DNA from: Daldinia sp. FL1419
Taxonomy: Eukaryota > Ascomycota > Sordariomycetes > Xylariales > Hypoxylaceae
Direction: 5' to 3'
Assembly (NCBI GenBank): GCA_025201765.1
Contig: MU623394.1
Span: 146,650 to 210,649, forward strand
Length of the DNA stretch: 64,000 nt
Under the pieces are notes generated by a model that did not search any database, had not been told where the DNA came from, and saw nothing but the letters and a program-made list of their open reading frames with translations. The position numbers were made by a program, and so were the translations under genes. Every line of letters starts with the position of its first letter. Within the stretch, counting starts at the first letter, position 1. Positions 36,186-47,927 of the stretch are shown here, one piece after another.

Positions 36186-38745
36186 CCTAAATGTACCAGG
36201 CTTGTCGTTCTCGCAGAAGGAGATGCCACGCAAAAATTTGAAGACAGCGCCATCATCGCCTTATTGTCTTTAATAGTTAAGAGTTTTAGTCGAAGTTGTC
36301 GTCTCTCAGGGGCACATCGGAGCCAATCCCAGTGTCGATCGTAGTCGAAACAGACCCGTGCATTGATGCGACAATGCCATTAGTTCGAAATCCCCACGCC
36401 AAGTTGTTAAGAGATACTGGCCTTCCAAATCGGCCATGGTCGTGAAATATTTGCTCGTCGGCATTTGAGAGCTTATGAGTGAGAAATAAATAAGTCATAG
36501 AATCATTAAACCTTCTTCTCTAGAACTTGCTGCTCAGGGATTCTTTTGCGACTTTATGGTGAGCGAAAACTGATTAAAATGTTAGCAGATGAACGCAACG
36601 CAACGATGAGAAGTGGGGGTACGAACAAGATCGTCGACAAACAAGTCCGCTAATACGAAAGTCTCCGACGTTGAAGAGGCATTGACTACCAATCCCTTGT
36701 ATAATTTAGTTAGTACAACTAGACCTAATACATGCCAAGAGGTAACATCCGTTTGGAACGTGCGAAGACGGATAATGAACCTCATTGGCTACCCGGACTC
36801 TGGTATCGGATCTGATAAGTGCACCGAGATTTCATGAGATTGTAGGTTAGGTATCATAGAAATATGATGACTAGCTGGAGATAACTATCACGCGTTTTTT
36901 ATGAGTTTGTTCTTTTATCCCCTCGTGTCCCTCACCTGGGTGTCATTTATGAAGGGCCATACATATGAATCTAACCGAGCTGTTTGGAGACGAACCGTGT
37001 ACTCGGAACCAGATTTACGAGTGTTATCTCTTAAATAGAGCAGCTATGATTGGTGGCACCCGAACGTGGCCTTCCCAAATTGGAAATGATGTGTCACTTC
37101 GAGATAAGGCCGTACATTCGGGGATTTCGTATTAGATGTATATTGGATGTATGCCGCCTGGAGATGAATGGAACATAGAAATCCCGACCGCAATCACGGA
37201 ATACCCGACATGTGGCTGCTTTGCCCTGCCTAAGCTCGGTGTAGAGAATAGAGAGACGGTGAATCTAGAGCTGCATGGAACCTCGGAGTGTGTAGAGAAC
37301 GCCCTAAGAATAATACAACTATGCTAAGCTGGGCGAGCAAGGTGAATCAAAAGCAAAAGTGAGGTTCTTGTGTAACAGTGCATCGAATCGAGCAGCTGTA
37401 ACATAAGGAAATCGAGGTCGCTGATTCGCCATGATAAGAGGATGGGATTCTGCGTCTAGCCACAACGCCATTCGTTTTAATCAAGAGATCGCTAAGCTTT
37501 CGAGCTACATGACTGGCTTTTGTTGCTTATTATGGCTGAAAGCTGACGGGCCATACCCAGGTACCCAGGTAGGTACTGCATGGGTAGATGGAAGTGTCAA
37601 GTGTCGTGTGCGTACAGTGGTTGGTATTGCGCATCGTATCATGTCGACTTTTCTAGCGTAACAGCTGACTCTGGTGCAACGTATGCGAGGTAGGTATCCT
37701 AGCTATTAAACTCAGATGCGTTCACTTACAAACGTTCCGCATCTATCGTTACATTGTTTTGTACAACGTTGGGAAACATGTTGTGTTAGCAAACGAGCTG
37801 AAGCAAAATATAAGAAATACAGGATAGATAGGTAGGTACCTACCTACAATCCTGCTAGGTGTTGGCCAAGTATTTCGATACGCACGTTGTACGACACTCC
37901 GGTCAGCCCGGCTTCTTTGTTTCTTGGATGTAAGAATAAGCTGTAGATACCAAATAACAGCGAGGTGGTCGGTGGGCTCATAAGGGATTGTGTGTATCAG
38001 ATACCACAGTGTCTTGACTTTACCATCCACGTCCGTCTAAGACAATCCGGAGTCGCGTCCTTATCAGTTTCGAGTAATACCCAGGCTAGTTATCTCCCTA
38101 GGTATGTATGTTACCCGGATAGAACATATTGATTCGGTCAATCAAATAAGTACTAACCCACAACCTTTTCAGCTGTCATTGAATGGGTAAGCCACCTACC
38201 TAGGTGATCCTGCGCCCAAGGCTTGGCTGGTCAACCTCGTCTTCTGGCCCGTCTGTGATAAGTATAATCCATTTTAATTCGTTTACTTTGGTTTGTGTTA
38301 CCTACAGAAGATGTAAGTAGGTAGGTACCTGCCCAGGTTAGATCCTATCAGCTGAAAATCTTGGAAAGTGGTTTCCCACGTTCACATCGAATCAGGAGAC
38401 GTGACTTCCTCGTCCCATTCTTATCGAGCTTTCCTCCTAGTAGATATCTCCAAAGTTTATTTATTAGAGTCAACTGCAACCGGTTGTTACACACAGTGTT
38501 GGCCAGAGGCGTCGCTACTTGGGATTAATAAAAAGGAGGCCGCGCACCTTCCCTTACTATTTAATCTCATTCCAGACAATACTTTTCTATTTTTCTTTTA
38601 TCGAAGTCTTACCAACCCCCAAAATCCCCCGAAGTCCCCAACTTCAGCCAACCTTCTCCTAGCCCCCCCTTATCTCCTGGTATACCAAAAACCCCACAAT
38701 CAACGGCCATTCTCCCTCGCGGCGCAACATATGTTGCAATAATCA
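36186..38745. other. 2.5 kb intergenic region
   Basis: Upstream of both the phytase-like gene (-) and the permease (+). Several TAGG/CCTA motifs occur (about 37567, 37829-37846, 38318-38333). Short frames such as 37136-37327 have no motif or supporting context. A pyrimidine-rich leader (about 38570-38720) precedes the permease ATG. Confidence 0.5.
37829..37846. repeat. 18-base TAGG/CCTA palindrome
   Basis: TAGGTAGGTACCTACCTA is identical to its reverse complement. It belongs to the dispersed TAGG/CCTA family of this window. Confidence 0.8.
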
Positions 38746-40521
38746 ATGGCCAGCGACAACTTTCACGGTTCCTCTGCTGCCTATAATGGCAGCGGGGATT
38801 TCAACGATAAACAACCTTCATTCGTCGGCGACCCTTATAGCGAAGATAGCGTCGATCATGGAGCTGACACCGAGTTGAAGCGCTCTTTGGGCACTCGTCA
38901 CTTGACTATGATAGCTCTTGGTTCCAGTATTGGCATGGGATTATGGCTTGGTAGTGGAACTTCCTTGGCCAACGGCGGTCCCGCAGGTATCTTCCTTGGT
39001 TATTGTCTCGCTGGCTCCATGATTTGGTGTGTCAGTCATTCTATCGGCGAGATGGCGTGTGTATATCCTCTGCCGTCTGCCTTCGTACAGTGGACTGGTT
39101 AGTGCAAATCCTATCAACTAAATTCTTGTGCGACTTCGACTAATCGATATCTCAATAATTAAAGGGAAATTCGTCGATCCAGCAGCTGCGTTTGCTCTCG
39201 GTTGGTCTTATTGGTTCAGTTACTGGTAAGGGCACCGCATCGACTCGGACAGATCTATATCTCAATTACTAATAAATAACATCTTAGCATCACCATCGCC
39301 AACGAATTGGCATCAGCGAATACTGTCATCACCTACTGGACGCATCGTGTACCAATTGCGGGATGGATCAGCATCTGGCTAGTCATTATCATCCTCATCA
39401 ATATCGGCGCCGTTACCTTATTCGGTGAAATCGAGGTCATCGCCAGTACGATCAAATTTGGCTGGATATTTGTTGTTATCATATCCATGATTGTGATGTC
39501 TGCTGGAGGAGCAGGCTACGATGCCGTCGGTTTCCGGTACTGGAACGAGATCCCGTTTACCCACGGTTTCAAGGGTTTCCTCGCCGTCATGCCTACCTGT
39601 ATTTTTGCCATGTCTGGCTCGGAGAATGCAGGCTTGGTTGCTGCCGAGACAGCAAACCCCAAGAAATCCGTACCTCGCGCTGTTGGATCTATATGGCTCC
39701 GTCTCGCTCTCTTCTACTTGGTTGGATCGCTCATGGTAACTATCAATGTTGATCCTAGAAACCAGCGTCTCTTCGGTGCTGATGGTGCTGACGGCACTGG
39801 TGCCTCGCCGTTCGTCATCGCTTACAGCGACGCTGGTATTCCTGCCTTGGCACACATAATGAACGCGATTATTCTTCTATCGGTTATTTCGACTGGATCC
39901 ATCTCAGGCTACGGCGGTTCCCGTACGACGATGGGATTGGCTTACCTAAATATGGCCCCTAAGGTATTCACAAAAGCCGACAGCAGTGGACGGCCTTGGT
40001 GGGGTCTGGTTCCCACGTTCATCCTCGGTGGTGGGCTCGCCTACCTTAATGTAAGCCAATCGGGTGCCAATGTCTTCAGTTGGTTTTCCAATCTCACGTC
40101 TCTTTTCACCTTGTTCGGTTGGGGTATGATTTGTCTCTCTCACATCCGTTTTCGCCACGCCTGGGCGAGGCAGGGACGCACACCCGAGGAGCTTCCCTGG
40201 AAGTCTTGGATCTACCCAGTTGGTCCTTGGTGGGGCTTGGCCATGTGTATCCTCCTTATAATAGTACAATTCTACCTTGCGGTCTGGCCTCTCGGGGATG
40301 AACAGGGCGCTACAACTTTCTTTGCAAACTACATCTCCGTCATCGTCATCGTTGTGCTATGGCTTGGCGCCAGAGCCTATTACCGCGGAAGGTGGTGGAT
40401 TAACCTTGACCACATCGTACTTGACGAAGGTCGCAGGTTCTATAAGAATGATGTTGAGAAAGCAAAGGTTACTGGTATCAAGGGAATCGCCAAGAAAGCT
40501 GTCGGTGCTATTTTTAGCTAG
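38746..40521 (+). CDS. Amino-acid permease, APC superfamily (fungal AAT/YAT)
   Basis: Plasma-membrane amino-acid/proton symporter, 548 residues, about 12 membrane segments. Exons 38746-39097, 39165-39225 and 39288-40521, all in phase. A hydrophilic cytosolic N-terminus of about 45 residues leads into the family signature: LKRSLGTRHLTMIALGSSIG, then WLGSGTSLANGGPAG in the first membrane segment. Later blocks SGSENAGLVAAETANPKKSVPRA and SGYGGSRTTMGLAY are characteristic of Gap1/Dip5-like permeases. Two small details differ from the common sequence: the usual GTGLFLGSG is GMGLWLGSG, which may affect substrate range. The C-terminus is short and basic. Substrate cannot be predicted. It is transcribed towards the protease gene. 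Confidence 0.9.
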
Positions 40522-40901
40522 GCAAGCAGTCGGTCCAGAATATAGGAAATGTTACAGTTTCGGGACAAGCTATTGCGTGAAATGTAGGTATACAAGAGGC
40601 CACCGCATGGGTGGCATAAGAGCCCGAACTCTTCAATATAATAAAAAAGACACGGATTTTCGCAAATGCTTTGAAGTGGAGACTCTTCAAAATAGAGGAT
40701 GCACCCAATCAAAACGCTTCAAAATTGCGCACAGACGAACCTCCCCCCCCCCCTAAGAAATAGGGTCTAACACAATATTCCTCAGAGTTCGGGCATAATA
40801 GGTCGGCCAGGGATCGCTTTTACAGGAGGCATATGATCAAGATGTATCTATGGTTAGATACAGGTAATTTATGATAGCCTAATGTACCTTAGGTACCTAA
40901 G
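40522..40901. other. Intergenic region between convergent 3' ends
   Basis: Tail-to-tail spacer between the permease (+) and the protease (-). It contains the double-hairpin repeat (40595-40633), a C-rich homopolymer (about 40743-40754) and a TAGG/CCTA motif near 40885. Confidence 0.6.
40595..40633 (+). repeat. 39-base double-hairpin repeat, copy 1
   Basis: Matches 63136-63174 at 36 of 39 positions. It folds into two successive hairpins: GCCACC/GGTGGC around a short loop, then AAGAG/CTCTT around CCCGAA. Two of the three differences from copy 2 fall in or at the edge of the first loop and the third between the hairpins, so both stems are conserved. The sequence just downstream is A/T-rich in both copies. 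Possible end of a mobile element; identity unknown. Confidence 0.7.
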
Positions 40902-43719
40902 TTATACACCGAGCTCTATATCTGGATCCCTAGACTGCCCACGAGACTTTGGCAATCCTTTGATAGCAAGCCGCCGCATTATACTATGCTTGGAGTGGTC
41001 CTTTTTTGCGTGCTGAGCCTCATATGGCGGATCAGAGAAACTAATTTCTTTCGGTAAGGGCTTAACGCTCTCTCGGTCGATTATTTCACAAATTTCCTCA
41101 TCCCATAAGTAAACCACGACATCTACTAAGGTGAAACGCCCTTCACTTCCTGTATATGGCGATCGAATTTCATTCGATCCGGATTCGTGCTTTTCTCGAA
41201 ATTGAACGTTCAAGCCGAGAACAGCAGCCGCGTAGAATCCAACCCATGGTGCGCTCTGGCCACTGTACACAAGCATATGGTTCTTGCTATCTTGATAGAT
41301 CCTCTCTAGGAGTACTAGAATACGGGACGTAGAAAGGACAGTTTGGTTCCACTCAGTCGACCCTTCAGATTGGAACTGTGCTAAAGCATTATTGGCGTTG
41401 AGTAAGGAGTCGTTATCAGATCTCCCAGAAATCCATTCTGAAACTACACGCCAGGCTTTATGAATAGTAGCTAGATGAAGAGGCGGCAATGCCGGCCAAG
41501 CGACGTCTGTTGGCCTCGCACTTTTTATAAGATAGTTGGGATCTAAGCTAAGGTATAGATGCTTGAGGTCCTTGTCTTTGAATGCCGCGACAATGCAGTA
41601 AACGAATATTTGGAGCTGCTGAGTGCTAGGGATGAGGGCTTTAGGGATATTCATTATGGATAACAGTGAGGAGAGTAGCTGTGCAAGCCAAGCAATACAA
41701 CGACTCTTATTATCCGATCCATCGGCTTGTTTTCCGTGTGAAGATTGTCGTAGGGCTTTCCAAAGAGTAATGAGTAAACCAAGAAGGTTTTCTCCTGCCT
41801 CTGTCTGTAGATACTCTTTCGTTAGAATGTTACAGACAAACGTCCGACGATTCTGAAACCGGAATTTACGGTAGCTTCTCGCCCATTGCCTCAAGCTTGG
41901 CCGTATAGCTGCTGACAAAGGGCATATTTCACCAAGTTGAAGTAATTGGTAGATTGTTTCATATTTGAGACCAATCAAGCTTTCTACCAGAGATCTAGAG
42001 AACCACTTGGGCTTCAGGGGTAACAGAGAAATTGGAACAGGACCGTTGACTTTGGACCCGACGTATAGGTTCAGGTTTTCCATCTCATTGTCTCTCCATT
42101 TTTGCTTCTTCTGCTGACCGAGGAGTAACTCCATATCTAAGTATTCACGGAAAGAAACCTCAGATTCATGTTGAGTCCACCCCAAGCTTTGTTGCCGGGC
42201 TCGTAGGGTATCAATCCGATAGTCAACAAAGCTCGGGAATGACACATTAACGGATAGCGTCTTCGATATGCTATCAAGGATGTCGACCATAGGTATCATG
42301 TAAGCTGAGAAGATTTCCGTGTTCTGGCTCTCGTGACATGATGACGTTCCAGGCTCGGAGTTATTGAAGTAGGGATCTTTTTGATCTGCAGCAATAATAA
42401 TACCGCAAACGGCATTTCCTATAACCACCCACGAACCGGAATCCCCATAATCTGGCATATCAGTATAAGATCTGTAGAAAATGATTTAAAAACTTACCAA
42501 GTGGAGCATCCATATAAATTCTCAAGACTGAGAAGATTGCCCCGTTCAAAACGACACTCGCCGCCCCGGCCGCAATGAGACCTACGACAGGATCTGGGGA
42601 ATAGGTAAATATTAGACACCCAACTCCAGATTTCTCATATCTCATCAGTCTAGCTAGATTAGCTTCCGATATAGGTTTCCGAATAAGGTGTCCTCGCATG
42701 ATTTCTTTCGTTGCTGTTTCCGTATTAAGCCCTGCCCATGTCCTGTCCCATTTAGGTACAGCATTAGGAGGAATGTTATCACCGAGAATCTCGACCAGGG
42801 CCCAATCTGTTGTTTGAGAAAGATACAAAGGCTCAAACATTCTAGGGTTGTTAGTTGGCGAGTCTTCTAGAGTTTCTGAATCCATTTGTCGCCGGGCTCT
42901 AGGCTGCTGCTGCCAGACGTGCTCCTGGATAGATCTCGCATCAGGATATCGATGCGCAACAATCCGTCCGGATAAAACCTTCGAAAGCTCGTATTCCGGC
43001 TGTTCTCCCACCTGCTTATTCGCAATGTTTAGAGCTTCGCTATTCTCCTCCTCCCACTCCTTGCGCCTTAAATTGCTTGGAACGGCGTGTCCCGTTGTCA
43101 GCCCATATGGTTTTCCATCTAAGAGAATTACGCCTCCAATCGTTGAAATGGAGTTGGTACCTTGCAGGTCGTAAATGCGAAGTCGAGAACCGAGGGAGGA
43201 GACTGTTGTAAACTCTATCGTCGAGTACATCGAGGTTGAAGGCGGCCCAAACTTGGTAGCACGGCCCAAAAATACTTCGTTTATCTCGATGCCCTCAAAC
43301 CCCATACGTTTATGGACCAAAGCCAGTGGCCCTGGTCTTTTGATGGCACGTTCAATCATTCTACGGACATTTCCGCCCTTACAGCCGATAACAACCTTTT
43401 TGCTGCCCTTGACGACTCTGGGTTGTAATGAGAACGTTAGGTCGTCCCCGGGAAGAGACCCGAACGCCATTAGGAGAGCATCCAAATCTTTTTCGTATTC
43501 TCGAAACCTCCTATAATCCTCATCGGTTAGAGTAACTCCGGAAGACTCGGCGGAGATCCTGTCGAAAATTCTGTTCGCAAAATCGTCCAGCCTCCGAGCC
43601 AATCGCTCTGTCCCCCGTACGCTGGTCAGTTCTCCAAGGAAACTAGAGGTTGATGATACCTCTTCCGAGCTCCCGCCTCGGTAATCCATATGGACCGGGC
43701 CCAGCTGTGAGGCTGCCAT
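40902..43719 (-). CDS. Large intracellular trypsin-fold serine protease, unknown role
   Basis: 923-residue protein, exons 43719-42498 and 42451-40902; the in-phase splice (GTAAGT, TACTGAT branch, TGCCAG) creates the active site. No signal peptide, so probably intracellular. Residues about 1-185 are an acidic/basic N-terminal region with no domain I recognise. About 185-450 has the chymotrypsin/trypsin-like layout: GGVILLDGKPYGLTTGHAV with His211, TTDWALVEI with Asp305, and DYGDSGSWVV with Ser412. The last 480 or so residues are helical-looking and unfamiliar. Proteases of this intracellular type occur in fungi as effector domains of NLR-like and other conflict systems, but no NACHT/NB-ARC domain is present here. 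It is divergent from a membrane-anchored protein gene with 429 bases between the two starts. Confidence 0.82.
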
Positions 43720-44148
43720 TAATAATCTATATAATCTAGATGCACCTTCAACTTTAATTCTGTATTTTATTTTACGAAGTTTTTATGGCAGGATATGTGC
43801 CTGAGACTTGTATTATAAAGTGCGAATGAGACAAGGGCCGTATTTTGGTTCCTAAGTCCTAAATAGGTCGGCGATACGACGGGGAGGTAATCGTAACAGA
43901 TCTAGCGGGTTACTCGATCAGTCTGCGTCGTGATTCGCTAGGAGTGAAGTGACTCCTCTTTGCCAACCGCAGCCTGCTTTGAGTTGCAGTATTATTCCTA
44001 TTACCCATGCATACCATCGCCAAAACCGTCATACAGTGAAACCCTAGTATAAATTTCTGGCGGTCCCCATCTTAGACGCATCGGGATTCTATGAATTTCC
44101 CATTCAATTATCTTGCATCAAGCTTTCTTAGGAGACAGAGATTCGACG
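43720..44148. promoter_or_regulatory. Divergent promoter between protease and membrane-protein genes
   Basis: A 429-base spacer separates the two start codons. It is short enough for shared regulatory elements and would allow co-expression. I see no specific operator; a TATAAA-like TATAAAT occurs near 44049-44055, about 95 bases before the plus-strand ATG. Confidence 0.5.
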
Positions 44149-45467
44149 ATGGCAGAGCAGATCGAATTACAGGACACGAGACAAGTGGAACGAATGAAAC
44201 AAGACTTAATACAAACCCTGTTTAATAGGAATGTGAACAGACATCATCTATCGGAATATAAAGGATACTTTGATACATTTAACGAGCAAACTCAGTACCT
44301 CAACGACTATAGAGTATTCAAGGAGCTTAGGGTCGTGTTGGAATGGGAGCAGTTGGCAACAATAGCCCTGATAGCCGTCCCGCAGATGTGCCGACAGCCA
44401 GATGCAAGGCAAGAATGGATTTTAGACCATCTTCGCAGGAATATTCCAGAGGATAGCGAAGGGCTAAGGCTTTTGGTAGGCGACACAGAAACTCAGAAGG
44501 ACGCCTTAAGTTATTCCCTAGATAGTGTTATCCGGGTTTGGCTAATGGTTAATCCCGCTCCTATATCAGATTCTAGGCAGCGGACGCAAGGCTGGAGGGG
44601 AGAGCGAAGACTTTGTGATTTTGTACATGGGCTATTCTACCCTGGTAGACCTGCGCCGAGACATCCCACGCAACAAGCCCAGGGTTACGATTCTGAGTTA
44701 CTGGCGGAATTCTCAGCGGAAAATACTCAGATTCAGTCGGGCCTAACCCATCCGTTGACGGCGGCGAACATGAAGAAGCTCACCAATATCAACATTAACT
44801 GGGTCTCATTACTAGATAATCATTTAGAATTTGACGTGGACACTAGACATCTTTCGATATTCCCGCACAATCGCTGGCTTATTGACGCTGCATCATGGGT
44901 GAGATCGTGGAGAGACGAGCAAGCATCTCTAAATGAAACACCTGATGCGGTCGAAAACCCAGGCCAGCAAGATAATTATCCGAACCCACAACTGTAAGAG
45001 GAACTTATTTGCCGTGCAGATTTCGGCTATAGTGGTAAAGCCGGAAGAAAACACAACTAACCATAGACAGTTGTCCGTTCCCGATACCTCTGGAGGTGAT
45101 CGAAGAGACCATCAGGTCCTTAGACTTGCTCTTCCCTCGATTCAACTCGCCGACAAATAGGTTTCTGGAGAAGTATAATAATGACCTATACTTATTCCGT
45201 CTCGTCAGTCACGACATCGACCAAGACCGAGCTAGCAGAAAAGTCCGGCTGAGAGAATTCACTTTTTACCACGATCGTTTAATTGAGGTTGCACACGAGT
45301 TTATAACACCCCCTAAAGATTGGAATACAATATTCAGAGATTATAGAAATCCGATACAGTATTGGACGTTCTGGATAGGTCTAGTGATATTTATTGCTAC
45401 GGTGATTTCATTAGGTTTAGCAGCTGCACAAGTATATTATGCCCAACATCCCGTAACGTCAGGGTGA
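44149..45467 (+). CDS. C-terminally membrane-anchored protein of unknown function
   Basis: 413 residues, exons 44149-44993 and 45071-45467; the intron has a GTAAGA donor and an ACTAACC branch point and restores frame. I do not recognise a named domain. The protein is largely helical and charged, begins MAEQIELQDTRQVERMKQD, has a variable Pro/Gln-rich middle (about 175-200, and again about 270-282 at the splice), and ends with one strong hydrophobic helix (about 381-405: FWIGLVIFIATVISLGLAAA) preceded by the block DYRNPIQYWT, leaving only about ten residues outside. This is a tail-anchored or C-terminal single-pass topology with the bulk likely cytosolic. Hypothetical fungal proteins with a similar DxRNPxQxWTFW-plus-helix ending exist, as far as I recall, without known function. 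It is divergent from the trypsin-fold protease gene, suggesting a functional pair. Confidence 0.75.
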
Positions 45468-45961
45468 ATAGTTCAATAAACCTCTTAATGAGTTTTCGAT
45501 AGCTACAATCTGACGAGTCAAGCGTAACATTAGTTACCCCTTTTCTGAGTGTGTATACTTCGTCTGAGAGTCGTTAATGAAGACCGGCGTGACGATAGGG
45601 GTATACACCACCCTATACTATAATCCTGTTTATACTATCTACGGCATTAAAATATTGAAACTAAGTTTCCGTAAAAGATCAATTATTCTTTAGGTTAATG
45701 TTAACCATCTGCCTTGGAGCGATCCCGAATCGAACAATCAACCCCTCTCCAGCTTACCTTTGCGTCAAGCCCATTCTATTCCCGAAGCTGGGGGACTTGG
45801 AGAGCGTTACGACGAAACTGTATACCGACATCATCTCTGCAACTCTATAAATACCTAGGTATACTGTATATCCCCTCACTAATATTAGTCGAAGAAGAGA
45901 TCTCTGGGCATGTTAAGCCCAAGAGCCAAAACCACAACCTAATAGACTACGCATTAATACC
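45468..45961. other. Intergenic region
   Basis: Spacer between the membrane-anchored protein gene and the PrpD-family gene, both on the plus strand. It holds the promoter of the latter. No RNA gene or repeat recognised. Confidence 0.5.
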
Positions 45962-47389
45962 ATGGCAACTTTCATACTAGCATCCTGGGCCACGCACCTA
46001 ACCTACGGCAATCTTACCGCACCCGTAGTCGACGCAGCCGTCAAGAGCATATACAACTGGGCCGGTTGCGCCATCGGTGGATTCGCGCAAGCCGCGCCTC
46101 AGATAGCGCTTAATACCTCGTTGGCCGCGAGCTTTGGTGGGCCACCAACATCCAGTATTCTTGGCTTAAATGGGTCACTGGATGTAAACGGAAGCGGATC
46201 CGAGTTCGGGTCGGAGGCCGGATATGCAGACGCACAGGTCGCCGCATTTGTCAATGGCATCGCGTCGCATGTCGATGACTACGACGACACGCATCTCGCA
46301 AGTATTATTCATCCGACGGGGGTCGTAGCGAGCGCTCTATTCGCCATCGCTGAGGCCGAGTCCAGGTCTCAAGGAAACAGAAACCGTGCGGCAGGGGTAG
46401 TATCCGGCGAGGACTTCTTAACCGCATTCGTAGCTGGCGTCGAAGCCGAGCTTAAACTTGGACTATCAGTATACCCGGAGCATTATGACGTTGGATGGCA
46501 CATCACGAGCACCACCGGTTCCGTCGGCGCCGCCGTCGCGGTGGGTAAACTATTAGGACTGGACACCGAACACCTGCAACACGCGATCGGAATCGCATCT
46601 ACACAAGTCATCGGCATGCAGGCGTTCTTCGGCTCAATGACGAAGTCATTTCACATCGGGCGCGCAACGCAGGGCGGCATGCTGGCCGCGCTTCTAGCAC
46701 AGAAAGGATACACAAGCTCCCTTACGGCTCTAGAAGATCAATACGGCTGGCTCCACGTCGTCAGCGCGCGCGAGAACGCATCAGCCAACTTCGCGCAGTT
46801 AGGAAAGGAAACATGGGAGATTGAAAGGAACACATTCAAACCGTTCCCATGTGGAATTGTGATGCACCCTACCATAGACGGATGCATTCAACTACATAAC
46901 CAAGCCATAGAACAAGGAAAACCAATCGAATTAATCAAGATTATCAACCTGCGCGTAAACCCCGAAGTCCTCGTCCTCACGGGGCAAACCAACCCACAAA
47001 CAGGGCTCGCCAGCAAATTCAGCATATATCACGCCGCCGCCGTCGCGCTCCTATACGGCCAAGCAACCCCCACGCAATTCACAGACCAAACCGCGCAGAA
47101 CGAAACCGTCATAGCCACGCGACGACTCGTCAACGTCACCGCTGACGACAGCGTATCCGAGGACCAAGCGCACGTCTCCATAACATTCGATGACGACAGT
47201 ACCATGGAGAAGTACATCGAGCACGCGATCGGGAGCTTGGAGAACCCCTTGACGGTGGATGATCTAAAGACCAAGTTCATCGACCAAGCGTCGCGGCAGA
47301 TCGGAAGCGTTCGAGCCGAGAGAGCATATCACGCCTTCGCGAGTATTCGGAATCTGACCGACGTCGGGAAGCTGAGGGCTCTATTCTAA
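45962..47389 (+). CDS. MmgE/PrpD-family enzyme (cis-aconitate decarboxylase / 2-methylcitrate dehydratase-like)
   Basis: Intronless 475-residue protein of the MmgE/PrpD superfamily, whose members dehydrate or decarboxylate tricarboxylic acids (2-methylcitrate dehydratase, cis-aconitate decarboxylase). Family blocks are visible in order: ASHVDDYDDTHL and IHPTGVVASAL near residues 100-120, GYDVGWHITST-like HYDVGWHITSTTG near 180, FFGSMTKSFHIGRA near 220-235, and KPFPCGIVMHPTIDG near 298. Length fits the family. There is no mitochondrial presequence, so a role in the methylcitrate cycle is less likely; a fungal paralogue acting on another carboxylic acid is plausible. The specific substrate cannot be assigned. 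It is not near other propionate or itaconate genes. Confidence 0.85.
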   Translation: MATFILASWATHLTYGNLTAPVVDAAVKSIYNWAGCAIGGFAQAAPQIALNTSLAASFGGPPTSSILGLNGSLDVNGSGSEFGSEAGYADAQVAAFVNGIASHVDDYDDTHLASIIHPTGVVASALFAIAEAESRSQGNRNRAAGVVSGEDFLTAFVAGVEAELKLGLSVYPEHYDVGWHITSTTGSVGAAVAVGKLLGLDTEHLQHAIGIASTQVIGMQAFFGSMTKSFHIGRATQGGMLAALLAQKGYTSSLTALEDQYGWLHVVSARENASANFAQLGKETWEIERNTFKPFPCGIVMHPTIDGCIQLHNQAIEQGKPIELIKIINLRVNPEVLVLTGQTNPQTGLASKFSIYHAAAVALLYGQATPTQFTDQTAQNETVIATRRLVNVTADDSVSEDQAHVSITFDDDSTMEKYIEHAIGSLENPLTVDDLKTKFIDQASRQIGSVRAERAYHAFASIRNLTDVGKLRALF

Positions 47390-47927
47390 GATTTAGATGC
47401 TATGATCTTTCACTAGACATATTTCTTGATAAGTCACACTAAGCACTAAGTAACATTAATATTACCGGGCATAACAATTTCGATAATAATCTGGAGAACT
47501 AGATCATCAAAGCCTTACAGCTTGCTGCAAATCACTTTTCTTGTATAATAAAAGCTAAGATACACGAGTTGGTACACTGTCACGATAGTTTGTTTGGCTC
47601 TGCGAAACAAACATCGTGACCTATACCGTATACTAGTTGAACCGTGACAGATAAAATATTACACAAGTTTAACTAGGCACCCAGCACTAAAAATATCTGT
47701 CCCTACTTCTCTTGGAATTCAGCTAACCAGACGTCTGGAATGTCCAACCCATTTTGCCAAACATAACGGGGTTTTGAAAATATAACAGTTTTAACAACCC
47801 CCCCTCCCCCTTTGCTGCTATGATATATAGGTACCTAGGTAGTTACCTATACACTACCTATATAAGAGTCACGGATGTAGCCTATTAAACCATCTCTCCG
47901 TACGAAGACTCGAATTATTTAAGGAGT
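47390..47927. other. Intergenic region between convergent 3' ends
   Basis: Tail-to-tail spacer between the PrpD-family gene (+) and the first ankyrin gene (-). It contains a TAGG/CCTA motif at about 47829-47854 and a C-rich run at about 47800-47811. No gene seen. Confidence 0.5.

Noticed and set aside
36582..37661. Several 60-75-codon open frames in the phytase-permease spacer
   Set aside because: No domain, no splice partners, no codon bias, and they overlap on both strands; most likely chance frames.
45710..45760. tRNA-like T-arm sequence on the minus strand
   Set aside because: The loop and flanking stems do not form a cloverleaf; no tRNA gene found anywhere in the window by eye.
33414..47389. 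Extending the polyketide cluster to include the phytase, permease and PrpD-family genes
   Set aside because: None has a typical biosynthetic tailoring role with this PKS, and the protease pair intervenes; the PrpD enzyme could act on a carboxylic acid, but nothing links it.
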